A DNA stretch of 64,000 bases, from assembly GCA_910584825.1 (NCBI GenBank), contig CAJUCI010000006.1, positions 1-64,000 on the forward strand. Direction: 5' to 3'. Shown here one piece after another: positions 1 to 8,337 of the stretch (positions are counted from its first letter, which is position 1; each line of letters begins with the position of its first letter). Position numbers and translations under genes: made by a program. This DNA is from an uncultured Duncaniella sp. (GTDB taxonomy: Bacteria; Bacteroidota; Bacteroidia; Bacteroidales; Muribaculaceae). Under the pieces are notes generated by a model. It saw only the letters and a program-made list of their open reading frames with translations. It searched no databases and was not told where the DNA came from.

Positions 1-183
1 AAATATTAATATTTTAATAACAGTGGTAAGATTTTTATCGCACCACTACTAATTTTAGAGTATAAGATGACGATGACGTTGATGTCGCGCGCACGCGCAA
101 AAACACCCGGCCTGCGGTCGTTGCAAGTCGGGCGCAAAAGTTAAAAGCAGGAGGCAGGCATTAAGCCTTACCTTTGCTCCATG
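1..183. other. Gene-free left edge, downstream of the integrase
   Basis: No convincing coding region is seen here. The sequence is AT-rich for about 60 bases and then GC-richer. A weak dyad (AGTGGT at 22-27 with ACCACT at 42-47) lies in the AT-rich part and could be a terminator for the integrase, but it lacks a T-run. If the integrase marks one end of a mobile element, the body of the element should lie to the left, outside the window. Confidence 0.3.
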
Positions 184-1674
184 TCAAAAACCTTTTCCTT
201 TCGTTCGCTCATAGACCGCCTCGCGGTCGGAGTCCACGTTCTTAATGCGAAACTGCACGGCACAGCCGTGAGGGATAGTGTCGGGCAGGTCAGCCGACAG
301 CCGGGAGATAACAGCGTCAATAGTGCCGAACCCGATGTCGCTGACCTCGGCGAGAACCTCCCCCTTAAAGTAGGCACGCGCATAAATCATATTCTTCACC
401 GAAATCCGAAACAACTTATCTTTCGGCTCATCCATATCCTTGGCCATGCCCTGCTTGCTCTTGGCCGAGGAAAAGAAGATAAAGTCAATCACCTTGGCGT
501 TGAGAGTCCATGCAGGAGTGAAATCAATCTTGATGTAGCCTCGCGTGATGGTGTGTCGGTGGGAATGGTTCATGGCGAAGCCGACCTCATCAATGGACGC
601 TCCGCAGTCGTTTTGAGCGACAGTACCCCAAGTGTGACGGAACGTGTAGACACAATACCATTTCTCTTGGGCGATACCCATGCTTCTGCACACTTGCTTT
701 ATTCCGTTGTTCACATTCGCACAAAACGAGTCGGAGTCGCAGTACCGATTGTGGAAGTTAAATAGGTAGGTGTCATCAGCCTCGGCAAGATATTTTTCAA
801 CTAACGGCTGAATGATTGGCTCTACTCTCATTTCAATGTAGGCATCGTCAGTCCTGCTTCTCGTTGTCTTGGCACGCTTGTAGCATAGTTTGCCGTCCCG
901 GTAGTTCTCCTTGCGCAGTTCGTAAAGGTCAACCGTGTTCATGCCTGCGAGGCACAGCACCATCTTGGCAACATCGCGTCCGAGTTCGGGCAAGGGTTCA
1001 ACCATCTTTGTTTCGGGCATCGGGGCCGCGAAAAACAGCCTGCACTCCTCCGGGGAGATTGCACGTTTCTCCGCGCGGTCGGCCTGCGGTATCTTCACCT
1101 TGCCCCACGGATTGGTCTTGATACGGATAACACCAGTGTCATAGTCGTTGAACTCGTTGATGGCAGCTCGGAATACTTGCCTCATGCAGATGGGGTACAT
1201 CTCCTTTGCGCGGTGAGTCTGCTCCAACGTCCGTATCCATCCGTTGACGCGCATGGACGTGAGGTCGCTGAACATAATCTTGACTGTCCCGAAATATCTC
1301 TCCATGTGTTGGAGTGCCAACTGATAGTTCTTGGAGTTCCTCAGCTGCCCTCGGTCAATCATTCGGTCTATGTGCAGACGTGCGTAGTCAGAGAAACACA
1401 CATCGCAGTCACCCTTTGTCAGGAAGTCAACAATCTCGCCAACGCTCCAATTCTTGATGTCCATCTCGTTCAGTCGGCGGTTATAGTCCAAAATCAACTG
1501 AGCGCAATAACTTACGACCAACGGGTCTTTGATTTCGCCCTGCTTCAGTTCTCTCCGGGTCACCATCTTGTCGGTCTTGATATATCCGTGCCTCTTTTGG
1601 TGGGACACGCGGATGTAGACCTGCATGAAACCATCCTTGCGCTCACCGCGCACCACTGATTTGAATGTTGCCAT
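184..1674 (-). CDS. Tyrosine recombinase / site-specific integrase (Bacteroidota type)
   Basis: A 496-residue phage/conjugative-element integrase that would catalyse site-specific strand exchange. The N-terminal ~100 residues resemble the arm-binding domain (start MATFKSVVRG), residues ~90-180 a SAM-like core-binding domain, and ~205-385 the catalytic domain. Visible catalytic signature: R346-H347 in YTFRHTWG, H373, and the nucleophile Y380 in TRGYIKID. The usual first catalytic arginine is replaced by Asn (N246 in LAGMNTVDL), a variant common in Bacteroidota integrases. About 110 residues follow the tyrosine, which is long for the family. The reading frame is open to 1851, but the start at 1674 matches the conserved N-terminus; the extra 59 codons cross the GTACAC repeat region. 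It marks the left part of the window as the end of an integrated element. Confidence 0.9.
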   Translation of the reverse strand: MATFKSVVRGERKDGFMQVYIRVSHQKRHGYIKTDKMVTRRELKQGEIKDPLVVSYCAQLILDYNRRLNEMDIKNWSVGEIVDFLTKGDCDVCFSDYARLHIDRMIDRGQLRNSKNYQLALQHMERYFGTVKIMFSDLTSMRVNGWIRTLEQTHRAKEMYPICMRQVFRAAINEFNDYDTGVIRIKTNPWGKVKIPQADRAEKRAISPEECRLFFAAPMPETKMVEPLPELGRDVAKMVLCLAGMNTVDLYELRKENYRDGKLCYKRAKTTRSRTDDAYIEMRVEPIIQPLVEKYLAEADDTYLFNFHNRYCDSDSFCANVNNGIKQVCRSMGIAQEKWYCVYTFRHTWGTVAQNDCGASIDEVGFAMNHSHRHTITRGYIKIDFTPAWTLNAKVIDFIFFSSAKSKQGMAKDMDEPKDKLFRISVKNMIYARAYFKGEVLAEVSDIGFGTIDAVISRLSADLPDTIPHGCAVQFRIKNVDSDREAVYERTKGKGF

Positions 1675-1753
1675 TTCTTCCGTGTTCCTATTTTTCGTTA
1701 TTGATTGTTTGCTGTTGCTTTCATAAGTTACTGACATTGCCGACCATAAGTTT

Positions 1754-1815
1754 GTACACCCATCAGTACACCAGCCGTACACCGACCTCCGAAAAGTGTG
1801 TACACATTTGTACAC
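1754..1815. repeat. Five GTACAC repeats upstream of the integrase
   Basis: GTACAC occurs at 1754-1759, 1766-1771, 1777-1782, 1800-1805 and 1810-1815. Centre spacing is 12, 11, 23 and 10 bases, close to whole helical turns. The fourth copy is part of a palindrome, GTGTACAC (1798-1805). Regularly phased short repeats next to an integrase gene are typical of arm-type integrase or excisionase sites, or of a repressor operator controlling the integrase. The function is inferred; the repeats are directly visible. Confidence 0.6.
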
Positions 1816-1874
1816 TTTATCCGTGCATTTGGACTCACAAAGTGATGCCAAGTGAACGACACCCCTAAGAATAC

Positions 1875-1918
1875 GTTAGGCTGTAACTCCCTTTTTTACA
1901 AGGGCGTTACAGCCTAAC
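1875..1918. repeat. Perfect 13-bp dyad between integrase and ppdK
   Basis: GTTAGGCTGTAAC (1875-1887) is exactly complementary to GTTACAGCCTAAC (1906-1918), with an 18-base spacer that itself contains CCCT/AGGG. It lies 25 bases beyond the ppdK stop codon and could be its terminator. Neither strand has a T-run after the stem, so an attachment-site core with inverted integrase-binding arms is an equally good reading. Confidence 0.55.
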
Positions 1919-1942
1919 TCTAAGTCAGTGTTACGTTATGTC

Positions 1943-4657
1943 TTAATCCTCTATAGCAGCCTGCGCCGCAGCTACGCGGGCGATGGGCACGCGGAAGGGT
2001 GAGCAGGATACGTAGTTCATACCGAGCTTGGCGCAGAACTTAACCGATGAGGGTTCGCCTCCGTGCTCGCCGCAGATACCTACCTTGAGGTCGGGGTTGG
2101 TGGCACGGCCTTTCTCAACGCCCATCTTCACGAGCTGGCCTACACCTTCCTGGTCAAGGACTTCGAAGGGATCGGTCTTGATGATACCGTGCTCCTTGTA
2201 GAACTTAAGGAACTTGGGAGCATCGTCACGTGAGAAACCGAAGGTCATCTGGGTGAGGTCGTTGGTACCGAATGAGAAGAACTCGGCAACCTCGGCAATC
2301 TGGTTGGCAACGAGAGCGGCGCGGGGCACCTCAATCATTGTGCCTACCTTGTAAGCTACGGTCTGGCCGGACTCCTCAAATACCTTGGTGGCAGTTGCGT
2401 GGATGATGTTGGCCTGGTTCTGAATCTCCTTGAGTGAACCTACGAGAGGTATCATGATTTCGGGATGCACATCGATACCGCGAGCCTTGACTGCAAGAGC
2501 TGCCTCGATGATGGCGCGGGCCTGCATCTCGGTGATTTCGGGGTAGGTGATGCCGAGACGGCAGCCACGGTGACCGAGCATGGGGTTGAACTCCTCGAGT
2601 GAGTCAACCTTAGCCTTAACCTCTTCAAGGGTGATACCCATCTGCTCGGCGAGCTCCTTTTGGGTAGCGGTCTGATGAGGTACGAACTCGTGCAACGGGG
2701 GATCGAGAAGACGGATGGTGACTCCGTAACCGTCCATAGCCTCGAAGATGCCCTCGAAGTCGCCACGCTGCATGGGGAGGAGCTTGGCGAGAGCCTGACG
2801 GCGGCCTTCGACGTCGCTTGCGAGAATCATCTCACGCACGGCCTTGATGCGGTCGCCCTCGAAGAACATATGCTCGGTGCGGCAGAGGCCGATGCCCTGA
2901 GCGCCGAATGCGCGTGCCTGCTTGGCGTCGCGGGGAGTGTCGGCGTTGGTGCGGACGAGAGTCTTGGTGTACTTGGCTGCAAAGTTCATTACCTGGCCGA
3001 AGTCACCGCCAAGCTCGGGCATAACGGTGGGAACCTGACCGTCATAAACCTCGCCGGTAGAACCGTTAAGCGAAATCCAGTCACCTTCGTTATATGTCTT
3101 GCCGCCCATCTCGACGGTCTTGGCCTTGTAGTCAACGCGGATTTCACCGGCACCTGACACACAGCACTTGCCCATACCGCGAGCAACTACGGCTGCGTGT
3201 GAAGTCATACCGCCACGCATTGTGAGGATGCCCTGTGCCACGGCCATACCTCGGAGGTCCTCGGGTGATGTCTCGATGCGGACGAGGACAACCTTACGCT
3301 TCTTCTCTGACCATGCCTCAGCATCCTCAGCCGAGAACACAATCTGGCCGGTGGCTGCACCAGGAGATGCGGGAAGACCCTTTGCCATAACGCTTGCGCG
3401 CTTGAGGGCGGTCTTGTCGAACACGGGGTGGAGAAGCTCGTCGAGTTTCTGAGGCTCCATGCGCATGAGCACGGTCTTCTCGTCAATCTCGCCTTCGCGG
3501 AAGAGGTCCATTGCAATCTTCACCATAGCGGCACCTGTGCGCTTGCCGTTACGGGTCTGGAGCATCCAGAGCTTGCCGTCCTGGATAGTGAACTCCATGT
3601 CCTGCATGTCCTTATAGTAGTTTTCGAGCTTGTTGGCGATAGCGATGAGCTCGGCTGCGCAGACAGGCATTGACTCCTCGAGTGAGGGATACTTGCTTGC
3701 GCGGTCCTCCTCGCTGATACCCTGGAGGGCAGCCCAGCGGCGTGAGCCTTCTACGGTAATCTGCTGGGGTGTGCGGATGCCGGCTACGACGTCCTCGCCC
3801 TGAGCGTTGATAAGGTACTCACCGTTGAACATGTTTTCGCCTGTAGCGGCGTCACGGCTGAATGCCACGCCGGTGGCTGAGTTGTTGCCCATGTTGCCGT
3901 AAACCATTGCCTGAACGTTAACGGCGGTTCCCCATTCCTCGGGAATCTGGTTCATGCGGCGATAGATGATGGCGCGCTCGTTCATCCAGCTGTCAAATAC
4001 GGCGCAGATGCCGCCCCAAAGCTGCTCCCAAGCATTGTCGGGGAAGTCCTTGCCGGTAAATTCCTTAACGGCAGCCTTGAAGAGCTTCACGAGGTCCTTG
4101 AGGTCCTCAACGTCGAGCTCGGTATCGAGCTTGACACCCTTGGCCTCTTTCTTCTTGTCCATGATTTCCTCGAAGGGGTCGATATCAGTCTTCGATTTGG
4201 GCTTCATGCCGAGAACCACGTCACCGTACATCTGCACGAAACGACGGTAGCTGTCCCAAGCGAAGCGGGGGTTGCCGCTCTTCTCGGCGAGTGATGCTAC
4301 GGTGGCATCGTTCATACCGAGGTTGAGCACGGTGTCCATCATGCCGGGCATAGATGCGCGAGCACCCGAACGAACCGATACGAGAAGGGGATTGGCAGGG
4401 TCGTTGAATTTCTTGCCGGTAAGTTTCTCAACGTGAGCGATAGCGGCCTCAACGTCCTTTGTGAGGTGCTTGACCACTTCGTCACGTCCATACTGTGTAT
4501 ATTCGGTACATACTTCAGTGGTAATGGTGAAGCCGGGAGGTACAGGCATACCAAGGAGGTTCATCTCAGCAAGGTTAGCACCCTTGCCACCAAGGAGATT
4601 GCGCATCGAGGCATTACCCTCGGCTTTACCGTCTCCAAACGTATAAACTCTTTTCAT
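1943..4657 (-). CDS. ppdK: Pyruvate, phosphate dikinase
   Basis: Interconverts pyruvate + ATP + Pi and phosphoenolpyruvate + AMP + PPi; a central anaerobic glycolysis/gluconeogenesis enzyme in the cytoplasm. The 904 residues match the family length. An N-terminal ATP-grasp domain carries GGKGANLAEM (23-32) and the SVRSGARASMPGMMDT loop (from ~94). The swivelling phosphohistidine domain has GGMTSHAAVVAR with catalytic H487. The C-terminal PEP-binding TIM barrel carries CGEHGG with C862. It stands alone, with its own promoter (4741-4772) and about 80 bases of leader, and the reading frame is intact although an integrated element appears to lie just beyond its 3' end. Confidence 0.97.
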   Translation of the reverse strand: MKRVYTFGDGKAEGNASMRNLLGGKGANLAEMNLLGMPVPPGFTITTEVCTEYTQYGRDEVVKHLTKDVEAAIAHVEKLTGKKFNDPANPLLVSVRSGARASMPGMMDTVLNLGMNDATVASLAEKSGNPRFAWDSYRRFVQMYGDVVLGMKPKSKTDIDPFEEIMDKKKEAKGVKLDTELDVEDLKDLVKLFKAAVKEFTGKDFPDNAWEQLWGGICAVFDSWMNERAIIYRRMNQIPEEWGTAVNVQAMVYGNMGNNSATGVAFSRDAATGENMFNGEYLINAQGEDVVAGIRTPQQITVEGSRRWAALQGISEEDRASKYPSLEESMPVCAAELIAIANKLENYYKDMQDMEFTIQDGKLWMLQTRNGKRTGAAMVKIAMDLFREGEIDEKTVLMRMEPQKLDELLHPVFDKTALKRASVMAKGLPASPGAATGQIVFSAEDAEAWSEKKRKVVLVRIETSPEDLRGMAVAQGILTMRGGMTSHAAVVARGMGKCCVSGAGEIRVDYKAKTVEMGGKTYNEGDWISLNGSTGEVYDGQVPTVMPELGGDFGQVMNFAAKYTKTLVRTNADTPRDAKQARAFGAQGIGLCRTEHMFFEGDRIKAVREMILASDVEGRRQALAKLLPMQRGDFEGIFEAMDGYGVTIRLLDPPLHEFVPHQTATQKELAEQMGITLEEVKAKVDSLEEFNPMLGHRGCRLGITYPEITEMQARAIIEAALAVKARGIDVHPEIMIPLVGSLKEIQNQANIIHATATKVFEESGQTVAYKVGTMIEVPRAALVANQIAEVAEFFSFGTNDLTQMTFGFSRDDAPKFLKFYKEHGIIKTDPFEVLDQEGVGQLVKMGVEKGRATNPDLKVGICGEHGGEPSSVKFCAKLGMNYVSCSPFRVPIARVAAAQAAIED

Positions 4658-4740
4658 TGTGTTGGTTAGATAATATATTAGATATTGATATTATAACTGC
4701 AAATAGTACTTGCGCTGTAAAAGCTGTCATTAATATTATG

Positions 4741-4772
4741 CAAAGATAAGGAAATTTTGCGCAGAAGTCAAA
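4741..4772 (-). promoter_or_regulatory. Bacteroidota-type promoter of ppdK
   Basis: On the minus strand TTTG (4769-4772) is followed after 20 bases by TATCTTTG (4741-4748), matching TTTG-N19/21-TAnnTTTG exactly. Transcription would start near 4735, giving a ~78-base leader before ppdK. Confidence 0.7.
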
Positions 4773-4843
4773 GGATTTGGACTTCTTTTGCTGAAATTAC
4801 GCTTTATTATCCTTTTATTTTCTAATTCAGCCGGGGGCGGGGG

Positions 4844-5683
4844 CTATCGGTGATACTCCACGAGGTGATAAATCGGTGCTTTAATCACACTTCCGAGTCG
4901 GCCTCCCTCTTTGGCAAGAGCCTCTTCGAGATATGGTCTGAAGTTTACCGCTATCGAACCGACAAAATGCACCGGGAGTTCCCCGAAGCCGTTGTAGCGT
5001 ACGAGATTGTATCTTACATAGCGCGAAAATTCCCTGGTGAGAAAACTCCGCACTTCGGGAATATCGGCACTCTCGGCGATGAAAGGGGCAAACGAGGCGA
5101 GAAACGCATTGGGACGCGGCTCGCGATAGACACGCGTAATGATGTCGGCGGTAGTGAGATTGTAGCGTCGTTCAAACCGCTCGCGCAGTGAGTCGGGAAA
5201 TTGTCCTTTAAGTATCATTCCTAAAAACAGCCGGCCGAGCACTGCGCCGCTGCCTTCATCGCCGAGGATATAGCCGAGCGGCGACACGTTGCTGACTATC
5301 CTCTCGCCGTCATACAGGCATGAATTGGAGCCTGTGCCGAGTATCCCGACAATGCCGGGCGAATGTCCGCACACGGCACGTGCCGCCCCGAGCATGTCGG
5401 TAGCCACAAACACACCCGCATTTCGGAATACCGATGACAATTCGGCCCTTACCCGTGAGCATGACGCGGGGGTGGCACATCCTGCACCGTAGAAGTTGAC
5501 CTCATCGACCGCTCCGGCACTATCGGCAAACAGCCCTGACTCAGTAATCATGGCGGAGAGCTCGCCGTCAGCTCCCGAAATGGCATTATAGCCGTGGCTC
5601 AAATCGAAGACCGATTCCTCACCCGTGGTTACTATCACTGCGACGGAAGCCTTGGTGCTCCCGCAATCTATAATCAGTTTCAT
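4844..5683 (-). CDS. BadF/BadG-family sugar kinase (GlcNAc/MurNAc kinase-like)
   Basis: A 279-residue ASKHA-fold kinase. The phosphate-1 motif is DCGSTKASV near residue 6; the second phosphate loop GILGTGSNS is near residue 113, followed by the LGDEGSGAVLG segment typical of N-acetylglucosamine kinase relatives in the BadF/BadG/BcrA/BcrD ATPase family. Its ATG overlaps the stop codon of the NamZ-like gene (ATGA), so the two are translationally coupled. Given upstream genes for muramyl-glycan cleavage and uptake, phosphorylation of MurNAc or GlcNAc released from peptidoglycan is the likely job (MurK-like), but substrate specificity cannot be read from sequence. It is the last gene of the operon. 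Confidence 0.82.
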   Translation of the reverse strand: MKLIIDCGSTKASVAVIVTTGEESVFDLSHGYNAISGADGELSAMITESGLFADSAGAVDEVNFYGAGCATPASCSRVRAELSSVFRNAGVFVATDMLGAARAVCGHSPGIVGILGTGSNSCLYDGERIVSNVSPLGYILGDEGSGAVLGRLFLGMILKGQFPDSLRERFERRYNLTTADIITRVYREPRPNAFLASFAPFIAESADIPEVRSFLTREFSRYVRYNLVRYNGFGELPVHFVGSIAVNFRPYLEEALAKEGGRLGSVIKAPIYHLVEYHR

Positions 5684-6984
5684 TTATATAGGTAATACTT
5701 GGACGAGGCATCCTTGAATGCCTTTGCATCCTTTGTCCAGAATTCAATCATGTCGGCTACTTTGTACTGACGCGAAAACAGCTGACGTACTTTGGGCGAG
5801 CCGCACACCTGGTCAAACATCCTGAGTCGCGCTTGTGTGGCCGATGCGAAAGCTTTGTGGTTGGGGTGAAGTGCTGCTAGCTCCTGCATGATGTAGAACT
5901 GGAGTATCGACAGCGGTGCCTGCGATTTGTCATTGGCATAGATTTGGACACCGGCAAGATTTTCACCCTTGTACATCGCATAGAACGGCTTATAGTATAT
6001 AGGCCGGAACTCCACTCCGTCGAGGCCGAGCGCGTTGAGACGTTCAGCCAAAGCCGGGGCATCAATCCACGGTGCGCCTGCAAGACTGAAGGGCAGGGTG
6101 TAGCCCACACCGATTGACACATAGTCAAGCTCGCCCATAATGCCTGTGGCCGGATACATGAGGGCAGCGTCGGGCGTTGGGATGTGAGGAGAGGGGAGTA
6201 CCCACGGCATGCCGGTCTGAGCAAAAGTCATGTCGCGCCGCCATCCCTGCATCGGTATCACAGTCAGCTGCACCTTCTTGCCGAGAATGCCCGCCTCGTT
6301 GAGATACGTGGCCAGCTCGCCGGGGGTGAGGCCGTATATATACGGTATGGGATATTGCCCTACGAATGACTCGCGCCCCGGCTCCACGAGGTTGCCCTCC
6401 ACGCGCTCGCCGCCGAGAGGATTGGGACGGTCGAGCACCATGAACTCCTTGCCGTCGCGTGCCGCCGCCTCCATTGCCAGTCCCATAGTGGAGATGAACG
6501 TGTAGCTGCGGCAACCGATGTCTTGAATGTCATAAACGAGTATATCGACATCCTTGAGCATTTCGGGCGTTGGTTTGCGCGTGCGGCCATGGAGGGAATA
6601 CACAGGCACGCCGGTCTTTTTATCGACATCGTTTGCCACCGAGGCTCCGGCCACATAGTCGCCGCGCACTCCATGTTCAGGAGCAAACAGTGCCGTCAGT
6701 TTTACGTCATGAGCTTCGGCAAGGATGTCAATGGTCGAGCGCAGATTGTTGTCAATGCCGGTCGGGTTTGTTATCAGACCGACACGTTTGCCGGCCAGTT
6801 TCTTGAAGCCGTCGGCCTCGAGCACCTCGATTCCGGGCTTTACGGCGACGGTCTCAATGGCCGTTGCTGTCGGAGAGGAGGCCGAGGTAGATTCGGATAG
6901 GGTAGAGGTATCAGTCGCAGGCTGTGAGCACGAGGCGATGGTCAGGAGTGCGGTCATGCCCAAGAGGGATGTCATCATTTTCAT
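5680..6984 (-). CDS. namZ: NamZ-like exo-beta-N-acetylmuramidase (DUF1343), lipoprotein
   Basis: 434 residues with a lipoprotein signal (hydrophobic stretch ending LLTIASC, lipidated C19) followed by a Ser/Thr-rich linker to about residue 50, so it should be anchored at the cell envelope. The DUF1343 domain shows GLITNPTGID, FAPEHGVRGD, VYDIQDIGCRSYTFI and LDRPNPLGG. This family includes NamZ enzymes, which release terminal MurNAc from non-reducing ends of peptidoglycan chains; activity here is by family. It follows the AmpG-like permease gene by 55 bases and overlaps the kinase gene by 4, consistent with cleavage, uptake and phosphorylation of muramyl sugars as one pathway. Confidence 0.88.
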   Translation of the reverse strand: MKMMTSLLGMTALLTIASCSQPATDTSTLSESTSASSPTATAIETVAVKPGIEVLEADGFKKLAGKRVGLITNPTGIDNNLRSTIDILAEAHDVKLTALFAPEHGVRGDYVAGASVANDVDKKTGVPVYSLHGRTRKPTPEMLKDVDILVYDIQDIGCRSYTFISTMGLAMEAAARDGKEFMVLDRPNPLGGERVEGNLVEPGRESFVGQYPIPYIYGLTPGELATYLNEAGILGKKVQLTVIPMQGWRRDMTFAQTGMPWVLPSPHIPTPDAALMYPATGIMGELDYVSIGVGYTLPFSLAGAPWIDAPALAERLNALGLDGVEFRPIYYKPFYAMYKGENLAGVQIYANDKSQAPLSILQFYIMQELAALHPNHKAFASATQARLRMFDQVCGSPKVRQLFSRQYKVADMIEFWTKDAKAFKDASSKYYLYK

Positions 6985-7039
6985 AGTAGGGTTTGTATGT
7001 CGGGTTATCTAATTATAACCGCGACACGGGTGTGCATGT

Positions 7040-8335
7040 TCAATGTTTTTTACCGAATGAGGGATTGATTTTAAGCATGTATGAGACGCCGATTGTGGCT
7101 ACGCAGCATATCATGGTCCAGATAAAGAAGTAGCGATAGCCGATAGTCTCCTGAATCCATCCTGCCGCCATGCCCGGAAGCATCATGCCGAGGGCCATAA
7201 AGCCGGTGCAGATGCTGTAATGAGCCGTCGAAAATTCTCCCTCCGAAAAGTATATGAGGTATAGCATATAAGCCGTAAATCCGAACCCGTAGCCAAACTG
7301 CTCGACAAATACGCAAGCATTCACTGTCAGCAGGCTTGGCGAATCCACCCAGCTGAGATACACGAATGTCAGACATGTCAGCGACATGCTCCATGCCATC
7401 GGCTTGAGCCAATAGGCAAGTCCGCGTCGGGCCGCCACGAGTCCGCCCACGATGCCTCCGAGGGTCAGGCCGATGATGCCGACCGTACCGTAGACAATGC
7501 CGACCTCGGAGGTAGACAGCCCGAGACCTCCGGCACTGACAGGGTCGAGAAGAAACGGGTTGATGAGTTTGACAAGCTGGGCCTCGGGCAGACGGTAGAG
7601 CAGCATGAATGCGACAGCAAGCCATATCTGCTTTTTGCGGAAGAATGCCACGAACACATTGCCGAACTCCGATGCGATTTCCCGGGCTGTCAGACGTTTG
7701 TCCTTTGGCGATTGTTCCTCTACCTTAGGCAAAGCCCAAGAATGGTAGATTGCAAAAAACAGGAACAATCCTGACAGGATAAAGAAGACGACGCTCCACG
7801 CGAGCGGAATGTCGCCGGTGTGCTCCTCCACATATCCGGCTACAACCACAAGTGCACCCTGTCCGGCAATGGAGGCGATGCGGTAGAATGTCGAGCGGAT
7901 GCCCACATAGAACGATTGCTCATGCTGGGTGAGTGCAAGCATGTAGTAACCGTCAGCCGCGATGTCATGTGTGGCCGAGACAAAAGCCACGAGCCAAAAC
8001 ACGGCAAGTGTCATGCTGAAGAAAAACGGCACAGGCAATGAGAATGCCACCCCGGCAAACGCGATGGCTACAAGCCATTGCATCACAATGACCCACCGGC
8101 GTTTGGTCGAGATTATATCTACAAACGGGCTCCAGAAGGGTTTGATTACCCACGGAAGATACAGCCACCCGGTGTAAAGGGCTATGTCGGTATTGGATAT
8201 GTTCAATCGCTTATACATGATTACCGATAGTGTCATGACGGCGATATACGGCAATCCCTGGGCGAAATACAGCGTGGGCACCCACGCCCAGGGGGAGCGA
8301 GATGAGCAAGCCTTTGTGTTGATTGCTTTATCCAT
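7040..8335 (-). CDS. ampG: AmpG-like muropeptide permease (MFS)
   Basis: 431 residues with about twelve hydrophobic segments. The N-terminal block (TLYFAQGLPYIAVMTLSVIM, then LYLPWVIKPFWSPFVDI) is the pattern of AmpG-type major-facilitator permeases, which carry GlcNAc-anhydroMurNAc-(peptides) across the inner membrane. It starts 2 bases after the SpoIID-domain gene ends and precedes the NamZ-like gene, so the context supports uptake of cell-wall fragments. The exact substrate (disaccharide, MurNAc or muropeptide) is not determinable; related Bacteroidota permeases take different muramyl sugars, so the symbol indicates family rather than proven specificity. Confidence 0.8.
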   Translation of the reverse strand: MDKAINTKACSSRSPWAWVPTLYFAQGLPYIAVMTLSVIMYKRLNISNTDIALYTGWLYLPWVIKPFWSPFVDIISTKRRWVIVMQWLVAIAFAGVAFSLPVPFFFSMTLAVFWLVAFVSATHDIAADGYYMLALTQHEQSFYVGIRSTFYRIASIAGQGALVVVAGYVEEHTGDIPLAWSVVFFILSGLFLFFAIYHSWALPKVEEQSPKDKRLTAREIASEFGNVFVAFFRKKQIWLAVAFMLLYRLPEAQLVKLINPFLLDPVSAGGLGLSTSEVGIVYGTVGIIGLTLGGIVGGLVAARRGLAYWLKPMAWSMSLTCLTFVYLSWVDSPSLLTVNACVFVEQFGYGFGFTAYMLYLIYFSEGEFSTAHYSICTGFMALGMMLPGMAAGWIQETIGYRYFFIWTMICCVATIGVSYMLKINPSFGKKH

Positions 8336-8337
8336 TG

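Noticed and set aside
181..765. Plus-strand open frame opposite the integrase
   Set aside because: Antisense shadow of the integrase; no family resemblance, and its composition mirrors the opposite strand.
1675..1851. 59-codon upstream extension of the integrase
   Set aside because: Not protein-like for the family, and it covers the phased GTACAC repeats; MATFKSVVRG is the conserved start.
2660..3157. 165-codon plus-strand open frame opposite ppdK
   Set aside because: Antisense shadow within a fully conserved enzyme gene.
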